64,000 bases of DNA from Strigamia acuminata (lineage: Eukaryota; Arthropoda; Chilopoda; Geophilomorpha; Linotaeniidae). Positions 18,198 through 27,007 of the stretch are shown piece after piece. Below the pieces are notes generated by a model that was given only the letters and a program-made list of their open reading frames with translations, searched no databases and had not been told where the DNA came from. The stretch covers positions 49,050,581-49,114,580 of the forward strand of contig OX442314.1 in assembly GCA_949358305.1 (NCBI GenBank), read 5' to 3'. The position numbers and the translations under genes are program-made. Within the stretch, counting starts at the first letter, position 1; every line of letters starts with the position of its first letter.

Positions 18198-20417
18198 TTA
18201 TTTCGGCAACATGTCCGTCGAATGATCGTTTGGATCTTTGTGCTCGGTGACGGTGCACAAAGGTCGGCCGGCGTTTGGTCCTGACCGGAAGCCAGGGTTG
18301 ATGTGGAGCCACACTTGCTTGATGCGGTCCACACCATCCCTTCGTCCAAAACCCATCTCGAAGTACTCCTGCGGGTCTTGAGGCGTAATTCGAGCGAACA
18401 CCAGGCGTTGATGCAGGATCCACGGCTGCTGTTCCTTGATGTGGTTTTCCAGCCACGCGAGGACTCGGTTGCATAAATCCTCGCTGTTCTGGAGAATCGT
18501 TTTCGTTGCGCTCGTTATGTAGCAAAAGGCGTATAATGAGCGCAAACGTTGATAGGCGGTGAGGTGGGTGGCCATACTCGATCCCCTATCTCTTGGCGGC
18601 GAATCCTTTGGAGGAGGCGGCGGTGGCGGCGACTTCTTGCAGATCGAGAGGGATCTGGATCTGCGTAAAGCCGGGGTGCGCGTCTTTGGTCTGGCACCGC
18701 AGGTCACAGGCACGACGAACTCGCGATCGTCGCTGTCGAGCCATTCCATCGGAGACGAGATGTTGCAACTCGGTGCCTCGGTCGCACGGGAAACACTCGA
18801 CGTTGCCGTGATGGCAGCGTGGAGTGGAGCTGCGGATGACGGTGGTGCGCCAGCGGGACGGGCGGTGGCTCGTTCTGCTGTGCGTCGCTGCTTCAGCGCA
18901 GCCCATTCCTGCCGTAGTCGAATGGCGGATCCAACCGGAGTTTCGCCAGTCGCCTCGGCTTGTTGCGTCAATTCGGCGAGCATCGTTGGAGGATCGGGGC
19001 GAACTGACTCCCAATCGTCCAGCAAGGCTCGTGGAAGCCCTAGTGGCACGGTCCACAATCGAGTGGCGGCGGCCAGAGCAATCTGTGGGTCGGGAAAGAC
19101 TCCTTGGAACAGGATTCGAAGAAGTCCCTCCGACAACTTCCTGTTCATCTTCTGCAGCGTCCGTTGCAGTTGCTTGTCGGACTTGCACGACGTAAGCTCT
19201 CGCGCAAGCCATTGCCATTCCTTCTCACCTTCGCGGATCTGAGCGAGTTGGTATTCGTCCAGATGCGCGAGGTACATCGTTTGGGCTGTCTCGGGAAACG
19301 ATGAGAATCGCCTCCAGAGATCAGCGCACTCCTGTGCGGGAAATGGTTCGTGAGAGACGTATCCCTCAAAACGGATGACCGATGTCACTTGTGGCACGGG
19401 CACCGATGGATCTGGTCGCATGTCGCTGGTGACTGGACGGCAAGCGAACGGCAAAGAGGTGTTAACGTCTCCCTGACCGGCTTGCAATGCGGCGATGCGT
19501 TGATCTTCCTTCGCTATCTCGTCCGACCAGTCAATCCGGCCGGAGGAGGAAGCGGTAAGCTGTGAAGCGTTGGATCGTTCTTCACGCGACGAGAGTGAAC
19601 TCCTCGTGGAAGATTGACGCGATTGCACTCGAGGTCGGCTTCGGGATGTGGGTCTCGATACGGACTTCGAATGTCTTTTCGGCGGCGTCGGCTCGCGTCG
19701 GTGATGTGAGCGATGACGAGCCTTCTGGAGTGGAGGTAACCCTCCAATGGCGCCTTCCCCCGACGACTGTGTTGGGGAGGAGCGACGGCCACTGTAGGGC
19801 GACCTCGATGATCGTGACCTCGACGTGGAGCGCGGTGGCACCACGTGGATGGTGGAAGCGACCTGTACCCGGGGCTCAGGCTCTGGATACGGGTTCGGCA
19901 CGAAATCTGCATGGAAACATCCGCCCATGGCTAGTTGATGCATCTCCGACTGGCATGTCGGCACCCAACGTTTCTTTCCGTCCGTTGTTACACGGAAAGA
20001 TTCGTTGTAGAGGCGTACAACCTCGGCCTTGGTTTGATCCAAGCGTTGGAAAATGTCCTCCAAAATCTGTCGACGCTCCCACGCAGGAGCGTTGAAGTAA
20101 CGGCGATGGTCTCGCGTTTCTTGTGCGATCACTGTGAAGGCGAAGTCGAGCAACACGTTTCGCAGTGGTCCGAAGGTGTCGCGCTTCATTGCCCACTCGA
20201 GGGCGTCGCGATGACCGAATCCATCGATTAAATAGGCGATCCGAAACTTCGTTCCCCATCGCTTGTTTAAGGCCTTGGAGAATTTGTGTCGGGCCGCCCA
20301 AAACGTCAGTCGTCCTTTCGACTTTATGATTTCTGGCGGCAATGCGTGTCGCCAGACACCAGGAGCGGTCGGAACATCGGGGTGTAGTTCGAGATGCGTC
20401 TCCCGAAGCTGGATAAT
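18198..20417 (-). CDS. Extra ORF of the Gypsy element, main exon
   Basis: Main exon (739 codons) of an additional ORF between pol and the 3' LTR. There is no ATG at the start of the frame. Instead a strong acceptor (ATATTTTTACAG) precedes it at 20418-20420, and joining it to the exon at 20772-21035 keeps one frame of 827 codons. Parts: a helical N-terminal region (WAARHKFSKALNKRWGTKF, then ALEWAMKRDTFG); an Arg/Ser-rich linker (RSTSRSRSSRSPYSGRRSS and onward, about 120 residues); a second helical region around LWRRFSSFPETAQTMYLAHL; a proline run of seven; a C-terminal globular segment with PWILHQRLVFARI. No signal peptide, membrane segment or known domain, so it is not an envelope. Composition is markedly more G/C-rich than gag-pol. 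Function unknown; the basic Arg/Ser region suggests nucleic-acid or protein binding. Confidence 0.75.
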   Translation of the reverse strand: MIQLRETHLELHPDVPTAPGVWRHALPPEIIKSKGRLTFWAARHKFSKALNKRWGTKFRIAYLIDGFGHRDALEWAMKRDTFGPLRNVLLDFAFTVIAQETRDHRRYFNAPAWERRQILEDIFQRLDQTKAEVVRLYNESFRVTTDGKKRWVPTCQSEMHQLAMGGCFHADFVPNPYPEPEPRVQVASTIHVVPPRSTSRSRSSRSPYSGRRSSPTQSSGEGAIGGLPPLQKARHRSHHRREPTPPKRHSKSVSRPTSRSRPRVQSRQSSTRSSLSSREERSNASQLTASSSGRIDWSDEIAKEDQRIAALQAGQGDVNTSLPFACRPVTSDMRPDPSVPVPQVTSVIRFEGYVSHEPFPAQECADLWRRFSSFPETAQTMYLAHLDEYQLAQIREGEKEWQWLARELTSCKSDKQLQRTLQKMNRKLSEGLLRILFQGVFPDPQIALAAATRLWTVPLGLPRALLDDWESVRPDPPTMLAELTQQAEATGETPVGSAIRLRQEWAALKQRRTAERATARPAGAPPSSAAPLHAAITATSSVSRATEAPSCNISSPMEWLDSDDREFVVPVTCGARPKTRTPALRRSRSLSICKKSPPPPPPPKDSPPRDRGSSMATHLTAYQRLRSLYAFCYITSATKTILQNSEDLCNRVLAWLENHIKEQQPWILHQRLVFARITPQDPQEYFEMGFGRRDGVDRIKQVWLHINPGFRSGPNAGRPLCTVTEHKDPNDHSTDMLPK

Positions 20418-20771
20418 CTGTAAAAATATTCGAAGAAATAATTAAAATCCATTTTTTCGTGTAAAATAATTATTTCCGAATTTTCAGTGAATAAAATCAC
20501 GGGTGAGATTTCATTCGACAGTTTAGATTCATTAAATTTTTTCAAAATATTTGAAAAATCGTAAAAAACGTTGTTTCCGACGGCTATGTTTCAGTGTTTG
20601 GAGCGTTACCGTAGCAACGCCTCAAAAATGAGACACAGCGCCATCTGATGATAATAATGGCGGCGTCTTCTTGCGAAGGCGTTACCAACGAACTTTTTGC
20701 TTTTTCGGAGTGAAAATGCACTTTTAATTACTTTTCATGACTGAAAGGTAATTTTATTTTAAATTATTTAC
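20418..20771 (-). other. Predicted intron in the extra Gypsy ORF (354 bp)
   Basis: Donor CGG|GTAAAT at 20771 and acceptor TTTTTACAG|AT at 20418. A/T-rich at both ends, unlike the flanking exons, with stop codons in all frames. Splicing is phase 0. Confidence 0.75.
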
Positions 20772-21043
20772 CCGGTCGTGTCTCTGTGCACGAGTTTCGC
20801 CGTTTGGATCGGCGAATAGGCCTCCTCGAAGTCGGGGCTGAGACGGCGTGACTGGCAAACGGGCAGCAGCGTCGGCTAGAGCGGCTTGAGCTTCAGCGGA
20901 CGCTTCGGCGGACTCTTCGGTGACATCCACGGATGCATTCGAAGTGTTTGCGGAACCAAGCAGCGTCGAATTTGTTTCTAATTCGAGGCTGTTGGCGCCG
21001 GCTTCGCTTCCTTCTTTCGGTTCCTCTCCTTCCATTTGAACGA
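20772..21043 (-). CDS. Extra ORF of the Gypsy element, first coding exon
   Basis: Begins ATG at 21035 and codes 88 residues, acidic and Ala/Glu-rich (MEGEEPKEGSEAG ... AEASAEAQAALADAAARLP ... RAQRHDR), ending at the donor at 20771. The acceptor TTTGGATTAG at 21044-21050 with a pyrimidine-rich lead, and a consensus donor GTAAGT at 21122-21117, define a 79-bp intron upstream. An untranslated exon thus precedes it, overlapping or following the end of pol. Expression is presumably from a spliced mRNA started either in the LTR or locally. Confidence 0.7.
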
Positions 21044-21245
21044 CTAATCCAAATGGAAAAGAAAAACGAAAATTAATTTATTAGTTTTTTCCTTGGAAAA
21101 TTCCAAAGAAAAAACTACTTACAATTGAAGATTCTCGTTGAAATAATCCGGTTGTTGCTTTTGGTTTTTTGGGAGATGAGCACTTAGCACACGTGTGAGA
21201 TCGAAGTGAACTCAGACGCGAAGTGATCAGTTCAAATACCGGAAG

Positions 21246-24200
21246 TTACGTTTGGGTAACGTCGCTGTTAGTGACGTCATCCAATCTTACTGTTTGAATG
21301 GTTTGAGTATGGCTTGAGGAATTGCTCCTTACGTCATACGGCTGATCCCTGGATCTCGAGGTTAGCGAGGGGAGAAGACACATGTTGTTTTTTCCTCTCG
21401 GTTTACGAGTCCGAAGATTATATCTCTTTGTCGGCGAGGGATTTATTGTATTTAAATCGCCGTCTTCATTGTCATCGGAGACTGAGTCAGATGAGTCTTT
21501 TATTTCAGATGTTTTTTGTTTCTTTTCTAAAAACACCTTTTTATTTAATTTTTTAGCAATTTCAAGCTTTTTGAAACTGTCACGAAGTTCAACGTCGTTA
21601 TTCACGAGGTCTGACTCCATTTGTGGTTTGGATGAATTATCGACAGGTATTTTCTTTAATTCATCGTCATCTAACGTATTAATTATATTTTCAGTCTTTT
21701 GACCGACTTCTTCGCCTTCTAACCATACTTCCTGGTCGAAACTCGGGAAATACGGAGTTAATTCAGACGAATGGACAGCTGGAAATATTTCGTTATTCTC
21801 TAGCTTTCTCAATTCTACCGAACCTCCCTGTAATACTTTGGTTATTACATAAGGTCCTGTTCTTTTATCAGCGATGCCAGCTGCAATGCCGCGGGCAGCG
21901 CTCGACAAAACATGAGAATCTCTCCAAACTAAATCGTTTAATTTAAAATTGGAGAACTTCTCACCTTCTTTTTTAAGATTAACTCGTCTGCGCAAATCTA
22001 ACACGTGTGACATCATGTGCTGATATGTTTCGGCGATAACGGCTTCTAATTTTTGCACGTATAAATGTGGGTTTTTTGGATCTACGACCAAAATTCCTTC
22101 AGGTATTCTTGGATCCCAAGGTACTCTGAGTTCGCGAAAAAAGTTAAGAAATGCGGGAGAGAAGTCTCTTCCTCTCGTCACCGTAGTTCTCAAGCTAAAT
22201 GCAAATTCACGCAAATATTCGTCCCATTTGAAATGAATAGATGAATAAATTGCAACCAAATATTTGATGTCACGGTTAACCCTTTCAACCGGGTTAGCTT
22301 GTGGGTGATACGTTGAAGTTGGTGTTGGAACCATCTTGAACTTTTCACAAAATTTTTTGAAGACTTGGGCACGAAATTGCGGGCCGTTGTCAGAAATAAT
22401 TTTACGAGGGAATCCCATGCTCATGGAAAGGTGATAAATGCAATTTGCTACTTTTCCAGCAGTGGGGTTACACATTGGATATAATTCTGGCCAATGAGTT
22501 GCCACATCAAGTATGACTAAAATATGTGTGTTGTTTTTGCGCGTCCGAGGTTTTGGGCCGGTCAAATCAACACTTAGACAGTCAAATGGGCTGTAAGGAC
22601 CCATTTGCGCTGCTTCAATTTGTCCTTTCGTTCGAGGTTTGCAAGCTTGACAACGCTCACAATGTCGAATGAATCTCGTAATGTCCGATTTCATGCCTTT
22701 CCAGGTATAAATTCGGCGTGCTCGATAAAGAGTCCTTGCAATTCCTGGGTGGCCAGAAAGTGGGTGGCCATGCATCAGCCAAATAATTTTATACTTCAAT
22801 GTCTGAGGTACAAAAACTTTGAGTGCTCTCCCATCCTCCCCCAATTCATCAGACATTGTGGGATGAAATTGCATTAATAAGTCATCTTCAATTAAGAAGG
22901 TGGTTGCGTGTTTTCTATATTGTTTCCTCTGGAGTCGCGTTGTGACGTCAGGCGGAAATTGATTACAATTTAAAAAATTACGCATCAATTGGCAAACTTT
23001 ATCTTCTTTTTGGGCCTTGATTATGTCTTCCCTTGTGGGAGGTTCACAATCAAGACGTTCTACAATTTTGGCGACAAATGCTTTTATTAAAACATTTGAC
23101 GAAGGAACTTGGAATTTCCTTGAAATTTGCGCTCTTATGACGTCATCTGATTCCTCAGAGGAGTCATAAATTTTAGTCCAATAGTTGACGAATTCATGAT
23201 CTTCCTTTTCCTCTAATGTGGAGACAGGAAGCTCATGGAATTTTCCCATTTTCCATTTTCGTTGTGGTGATGGACAGTAAGATAATAATTCGTCATTATC
23301 TCCATCATCTTCAGGATTTTCTGGTTTATCAATCGGTGATCTGGATAAAGCATCCGCTAAAACATTTAGTGGACCTTTAATATATTGTATTTCGAAAGAG
23401 TAGCGCATTAGCTCCATTTGCCAACGCGCTAACCTTCCAGCAGGTTCGTCCAACTGCATCAACCATTTTAATGCTTGATGGTCAGTCCTTACTATGAATG
23501 TTGTAAATTCCAAATAATGTCGAAATTTACGTAATGCCCAGATTACCGCTAGGCACTCCAATTCTGTGGCGCTGTAATTTATCTCAGCAGGTTGCAAACT
23601 TCTGCTGGCATAAACACAAGGCACTTCGATATTTTGATCGTCGATTTCTCTCATTTGCATAAGCGCGGCGCCTAGTCCTTTTCTGCTGGCGTCGGTATGC
23701 ACAATAAATGGTTCTGTCAAATCAGGCATGGCCATTGTTTCTGCATTCGTTAAAGCATCTTTTATTTGATCAAAAGCTTCTTGATGAATTTCTGACCAAA
23801 TAAATTCCACATCCTTTTTGAGTAAAGGACGTAGAGGTTCTGTCATTACTGCCAGATTTTTAAGTAATCGGTGAAAAAAGTTCACCATTCCCAAAAACCT
23901 TTGCAACTCTTTCAAATTTGAAGGAGCTGGCATTTCTTTAATGGCGGCGACTTTTTTAGGGTCGACACTAACTCCTTGAACACTTAACTTGTAACCAAGA
24001 AAAGTTAATTCTTTTCTGCCAAATTTCGATTTTTCTGGATGAACATGAAGATTTGCATTTTCAAGTTTACTCAGAATTTCTTCCAGATGAATCATGTGTT
24101 CTTCAAAATTTTTAGATATAATGATTATATCATCGAGGTATGCCCATGCAAATTTTCGATAGGCGTCCCCCAAAATTTTTTCTATTAACTTCTGGAAAGT

Positions 24201-25694
24201 TGACGGCGCATTTACGAGACCAAAGGGCATGACTCGAAATTGTAGTCGACCCAAAGGGCTCCAAAATGCAGTTTTAGCACGGTCGTTCGGATGAACCTCT
24301 ATCTGCCAATAGCCTTTTGACAAATCTATTGTTGTGACCCATTCAAACCTTCCGAGTTCTCGCAAGATTTCCTCAATGCTGGGCATTTGAGGAGGGTCGT
24401 ATAATGTATGTGCATTGAGTGGTCTAAAATCAATGCAGAGTCTTGGATCACAATCCGGACGCATCACTAGAACTATTCGCATCCCATAGTCTCCAGTGGC
24501 TTGTTCAACGTACCCATTATCCAACATATCTTGACAGATTTGACGGATAATTTCACGTTTCTGTGGATTTACGCTTTTAAACGGAACTCTAATCGGAACT
24601 TTAGTGTCCAGTTTAATTTCATGCCTAACGAGGTGTGTTCTACCTGGTCGGCGTGATAAAATCTTTTCATGTTTCTTTAATACTTTTTCAAGCATTAAAT
24701 TATTTTCCATTGACAAATTAGCATCGCTAACAAGTCTTTGTACTATATTTTCTTCATCGGCAACTTTAGCTTGACATGCAGTGGCGGAACCAGCTTTCAT
24801 GTGATTTGCTTTAATAAAGTCGCGTTTCATGATTTCTTCGGGTGGATCAAGAAACTCTTGATAACGATCAAGAATCGCTTGAGGAACAAAAGGTAAATCT
24901 TCTTTCAAAGACTTGACAAAATTCCAAGACATGGTCTTAGGATTTGGTTGAATATTGAGTCGATTCATGAAATCACATCCTAATAAAATAATAGGATATT
25001 TATTTCTTAAAATTATGAATGGATGACTTAACATCCCGTGTGTCCATGCAAAAGAAAGTAGGAGAGTCCCTTCAGGGACTACATCTTCTGAAGCAGTCGT
25101 AACTCTCACATCCGGTCCTATTGGTCGAATTTCATCTTCCAGTTTCAGCGAAATTACTACGGAGTAGGCCATGAAGCTTCGATTAGCTCCAGAGTCTAAC
25201 ATCCCTGTTATCATACCGTTTGCCGTCTGCAATCGAATCGTCGGCAAATCATTGCTGTTTGGTATGTCCGCGTACTTGCATTTAAAACGTCGCGGTGGCT
25301 TAATTTCTATTGGCGGATCCAATGGTAATTCGTCCAATAAATCATTAGTGACTAGCGTTGTAGCCATTAATTTTTCAATGCATTCATCAAGACCAGGTAA
25401 ATCAATTTTACCTGACCTTTCAACAATTTCAGGTGTGGGCCTAGCTTTTCCATCTAGTAAAGTAACAGCATCTTTTATTTTAGATTCCCAATCAACTTTT
25501 ATTTGTTGAACTTTTTCTTTAAAAAATTCTTCAGTGATGTTTTCATTTTGCAGCACAAGCCTTAAACTGGAAACATCAATTTTTGGAAATACTAAATTAT
25601 TTTCTAATTCTAATTTAATCTGGGTATTTAAAAATTCATCTAAAATCTGAGATGGTGTTAGTTCATTTTCCGAGGCGGTAGGCGTCGCATCCAC
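21246..25694 (-). CDS. pol: Gypsy Pol (protease, RT, RNase H, integrase)
   Basis: Polyprotein region of 1482 residues, reached by frameshift from gag (the frame has no ATG at its start and is open upstream to the gag overlap). Aspartic protease: LDSGA at residues 166-170. Reverse transcriptase: RLCIDFRPLN (about 418-427) and catalytic YLDD at 519-522. RNase H: TDAS at 667-670 and TDHQALKWL. Integrase: zinc-binding HHCC about 975-1017, then catalytic D1043, D1102 and E1137 (DLTGP, SDNGPQF, NPVERVNR), spacing D-35-E. A 330-residue C-terminal tail follows, ending in a basic YNLRTRKPR motif; no chromodomain. All catalytic residues are intact and there are no internal stops, so this copy may be active in pol. 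Confidence 0.96.
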   Translation of the reverse strand: MDATPTASENELTPSQILDEFLNTQIKLELENNLVFPKIDVSSLRLVLQNENITEEFFKEKVQQIKVDWESKIKDAVTLLDGKARPTPEIVERSGKIDLPGLDECIEKLMATTLVTNDLLDELPLDPPIEIKPPRRFKCKYADIPNSNDLPTIRLQTANGMITGMLDSGANRSFMAYSVVISLKLEDEIRPIGPDVRVTTASEDVVPEGTLLLSFAWTHGMLSHPFIILRNKYPIILLGCDFMNRLNIQPNPKTMSWNFVKSLKEDLPFVPQAILDRYQEFLDPPEEIMKRDFIKANHMKAGSATACQAKVADEENIVQRLVSDANLSMENNLMLEKVLKKHEKILSRRPGRTHLVRHEIKLDTKVPIRVPFKSVNPQKREIIRQICQDMLDNGYVEQATGDYGMRIVLVMRPDCDPRLCIDFRPLNAHTLYDPPQMPSIEEILRELGRFEWVTTIDLSKGYWQIEVHPNDRAKTAFWSPLGRLQFRVMPFGLVNAPSTFQKLIEKILGDAYRKFAWAYLDDIIIISKNFEEHMIHLEEILSKLENANLHVHPEKSKFGRKELTFLGYKLSVQGVSVDPKKVAAIKEMPAPSNLKELQRFLGMVNFFHRLLKNLAVMTEPLRPLLKKDVEFIWSEIHQEAFDQIKDALTNAETMAMPDLTEPFIVHTDASRKGLGAALMQMREIDDQNIEVPCVYASRSLQPAEINYSATELECLAVIWALRKFRHYLEFTTFIVRTDHQALKWLMQLDEPAGRLARWQMELMRYSFEIQYIKGPLNVLADALSRSPIDKPENPEDDGDNDELLSYCPSPQRKWKMGKFHELPVSTLEEKEDHEFVNYWTKIYDSSEESDDVIRAQISRKFQVPSSNVLIKAFVAKIVERLDCEPPTREDIIKAQKEDKVCQLMRNFLNCNQFPPDVTTRLQRKQYRKHATTFLIEDDLLMQFHPTMSDELGEDGRALKVFVPQTLKYKIIWLMHGHPLSGHPGIARTLYRARRIYTWKGMKSDITRFIRHCERCQACKPRTKGQIEAAQMGPYSPFDCLSVDLTGPKPRTRKNNTHILVILDVATHWPELYPMCNPTAGKVANCIYHLSMSMGFPRKIISDNGPQFRAQVFKKFCEKFKMVPTPTSTYHPQANPVERVNRDIKYLVAIYSSIHFKWDEYLREFAFSLRTTVTRGRDFSPAFLNFFRELRVPWDPRIPEGILVVDPKNPHLYVQKLEAVIAETYQHMMSHVLDLRRRVNLKKEGEKFSNFKLNDLVWRDSHVLSSAARGIAAGIADKRTGPYVITKVLQGGSVELRKLENNEIFPAVHSSELTPYFPSFDQEVWLEGEEVGQKTENIINTLDDDELKKIPVDNSSKPQMESDLVNNDVELRDSFKKLEIAKKLNKKVFLEKKQKTSEIKDSSDSVSDDNEDGDLNTINPSPTKRYNLRTRKPRGKNNMCLLPSLTSRSRDQPYDVRSNSSSHTQTIQTVRLDDVTNSDVTQT

Positions 25695-25727
25695 TAGACC
25701 GTCTGGATGCGCGCTTACAAGTTTTTT
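25686..25727 (-). promoter_or_regulatory. -1 ribosomal frameshift site between gag and pol
   Basis: On the minus strand the gag codons CTA AAA AAC TTG TAA contain the canonical slippery heptamer A_AAA_AAC (25727-25721). After a 9-nt spacer, a perfect 7-bp hairpin follows: CGCATCC ... GGATGCG, 12-nt loop, 25711-25686. The pol frame is exactly -1 to gag and open through the site. The gag stop is 25717-25715. Confidence 0.9.
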
Positions 25728-27007
25728 AGAAGCTCGCCGATTGATTTCATCGATTTTTCGAACTCCTCAATGATCTTGTCTTTGCTCGATTTCCTATCAG
25801 GACATTCTTTAGCCCAATGTCCCAATTTTTTACAAATATTACACGGGTCAGTAGCAGGCGATTTCGCGACTTTTGGCGAAGGCGAACTTGAACGTTTGGC
25901 TTCGTCCTTTTTAGGGGTCGGCGACTTCGATCTACTGAGCGCGTCTGTCTTTGGTGAACCAAAAGTAACGTTTTTAGGCGCCATCTTTGGTCCAAATTTT
26001 CGAGCTACTGCGTTATTACGGGCTAATAAAGCAGCTGCAGCCTCGCTTTCTGGTTCCGAGTCAGATTTCTCTGGTTCAGAAGCAGTTTCCATTTCAGTCA
26101 CTTCGGCTAAGTGAGCTTTAGGGGTTGGATGTGGATTTTTCCCATCCGATCCCTTTTTAGATTCCTTAGCAGTCTCTGCCAAAAAATCTCCTCGTTTTGG
26201 GGGTTGCAAAAGAGGGGTGTTAGCAAAACGTGTGTCTTTTGCTAATTCCTTTCTCCGTTGCTGTCGCTTAGCGTACGCAACTTTTTCATCAGCTGGTAGA
26301 TAAGCTTTATAATTTTCGTCAATCCTTATTTGATTGGCTCGCATAAATTTGGCTAATTCAGCGAAACCACCCGGATAAGGTGCTCGTACTGAAAGTAGAA
26401 CATTTTTTGAATAATCTGTCAATCCACGTCGGAATTGACGATCAATGGCTGCATCTCCCATTGTATAAGGGAGAGTGACCAATAAATCCTCAGTCCTTCT
26501 TAAATAAGAGCGAAGACTTTCGCCTTTATTTTGAGAAAGATTATCCCACATTTGTAGTAAGTCTTCACTTGACTCCCCATATTCAGTCATGAATTCCTCT
26601 ACAAAGTGATTCCAGTTTTGAAATTGTTTAGAATAAAACCATTTCTCAGCTCGATCTATAAGAGCTTTTGGTACTACTCTTTTCAAAGCAGTGTGACATG
26701 CAATGCCATTCAACCTTGAAATTCGTAACACTTCATCTAAAAGAGTGGATCCAGCTTCCCATTCTCCATCGAATAAAGCGGGTTTGATGTGATCCCATCT
26801 AATAGTTCTTTCATCAACTAGATCGTGAGTCCAGTTGTTGGCAGTATATTGTGCAATTTTTTGTCGTAATGCAATATCAGCATTATCGGCAGTAGCGTCA
26901 GATCGATCGGAAGATCGACGATCAGCTAATAATCGATCAATTTCTTCAGCAGTGTAATAATGTGTATTACGCCGAGAAGAATGGCCTCGATGTCGACGTC
27001 GATGAGA
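25715..27007 (-). CDS. gag: Gypsy Gag, capsid-nucleocapsid part
   Basis: Structural protein forming the particle. The frame is open for 430 codons directly after an in-frame TGA at 27008-27010 and is in the same frame as ORF1, so the two are halves of one ~963-residue Gag. No ATG is near the start of this part; first residues are Arg/His-rich (SHRRRHRGHSSRR). The retrotransposon-gag capsid region spans about residues 60-230 (KWFYSKQFQNWNHFVEEF ... MGDAAIDRQFRRGL). A Ser/Lys/Pro-rich linker follows, then one zinc knuckle CNICKKLGHWAKECPD (CX2CX4HX4C) that would bind RNA. The slippery site sits at the stop codon. Confidence 0.9.
   Translation of the reverse strand, partial: SHRRRHRGHSSRRNTHYYTAEEIDRLLADRRSSDRSDATADNADIALRQKIAQYTANNWTHDLVDERTIRWDHIKPALFDGEWEAGSTLLDEVLRISRLNGIACHTALKRVVPKALIDRAEKWFYSKQFQNWNHFVEEFMTEYGESSEDLLQMWDNLSQNKGESLRSYLRRTEDLLVTLPYTMGDAAIDRQFRRGLTDYSKNVLLSVRAPYPGGFAELAKFMRANQIRIDENYKAYLPADEKVAYAKRQQRRKELAKDTRFANTPLLQPPKRGDFLAETAKESKKGSDGKNPHPTPKAHLAEVTEMETASEPEKSDSEPESEAAAALLARNNAVARKFGPKMAPKNVTFGSPKTDALSRSKSPTPKKDEAKRSSSPSPKVAKSPATDPCNICKKLGHWAKECPDRKSSKDKIIEEFEKSMKSIGELLKNL

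Noticed and set aside
18559-19242. Plus- and alternative minus-strand frames of over 200 codons within 18.5-19.3 kb
   Set aside because: Shadows of the G/C-rich extra Gypsy ORF; they do not continue across the exon junction.
18198-21035. Envelope gene of an errantivirus-like element
   Set aside because: The extra ORF sits where env would be, but has no signal peptide, cleavage site, fusion peptide or membrane anchor.
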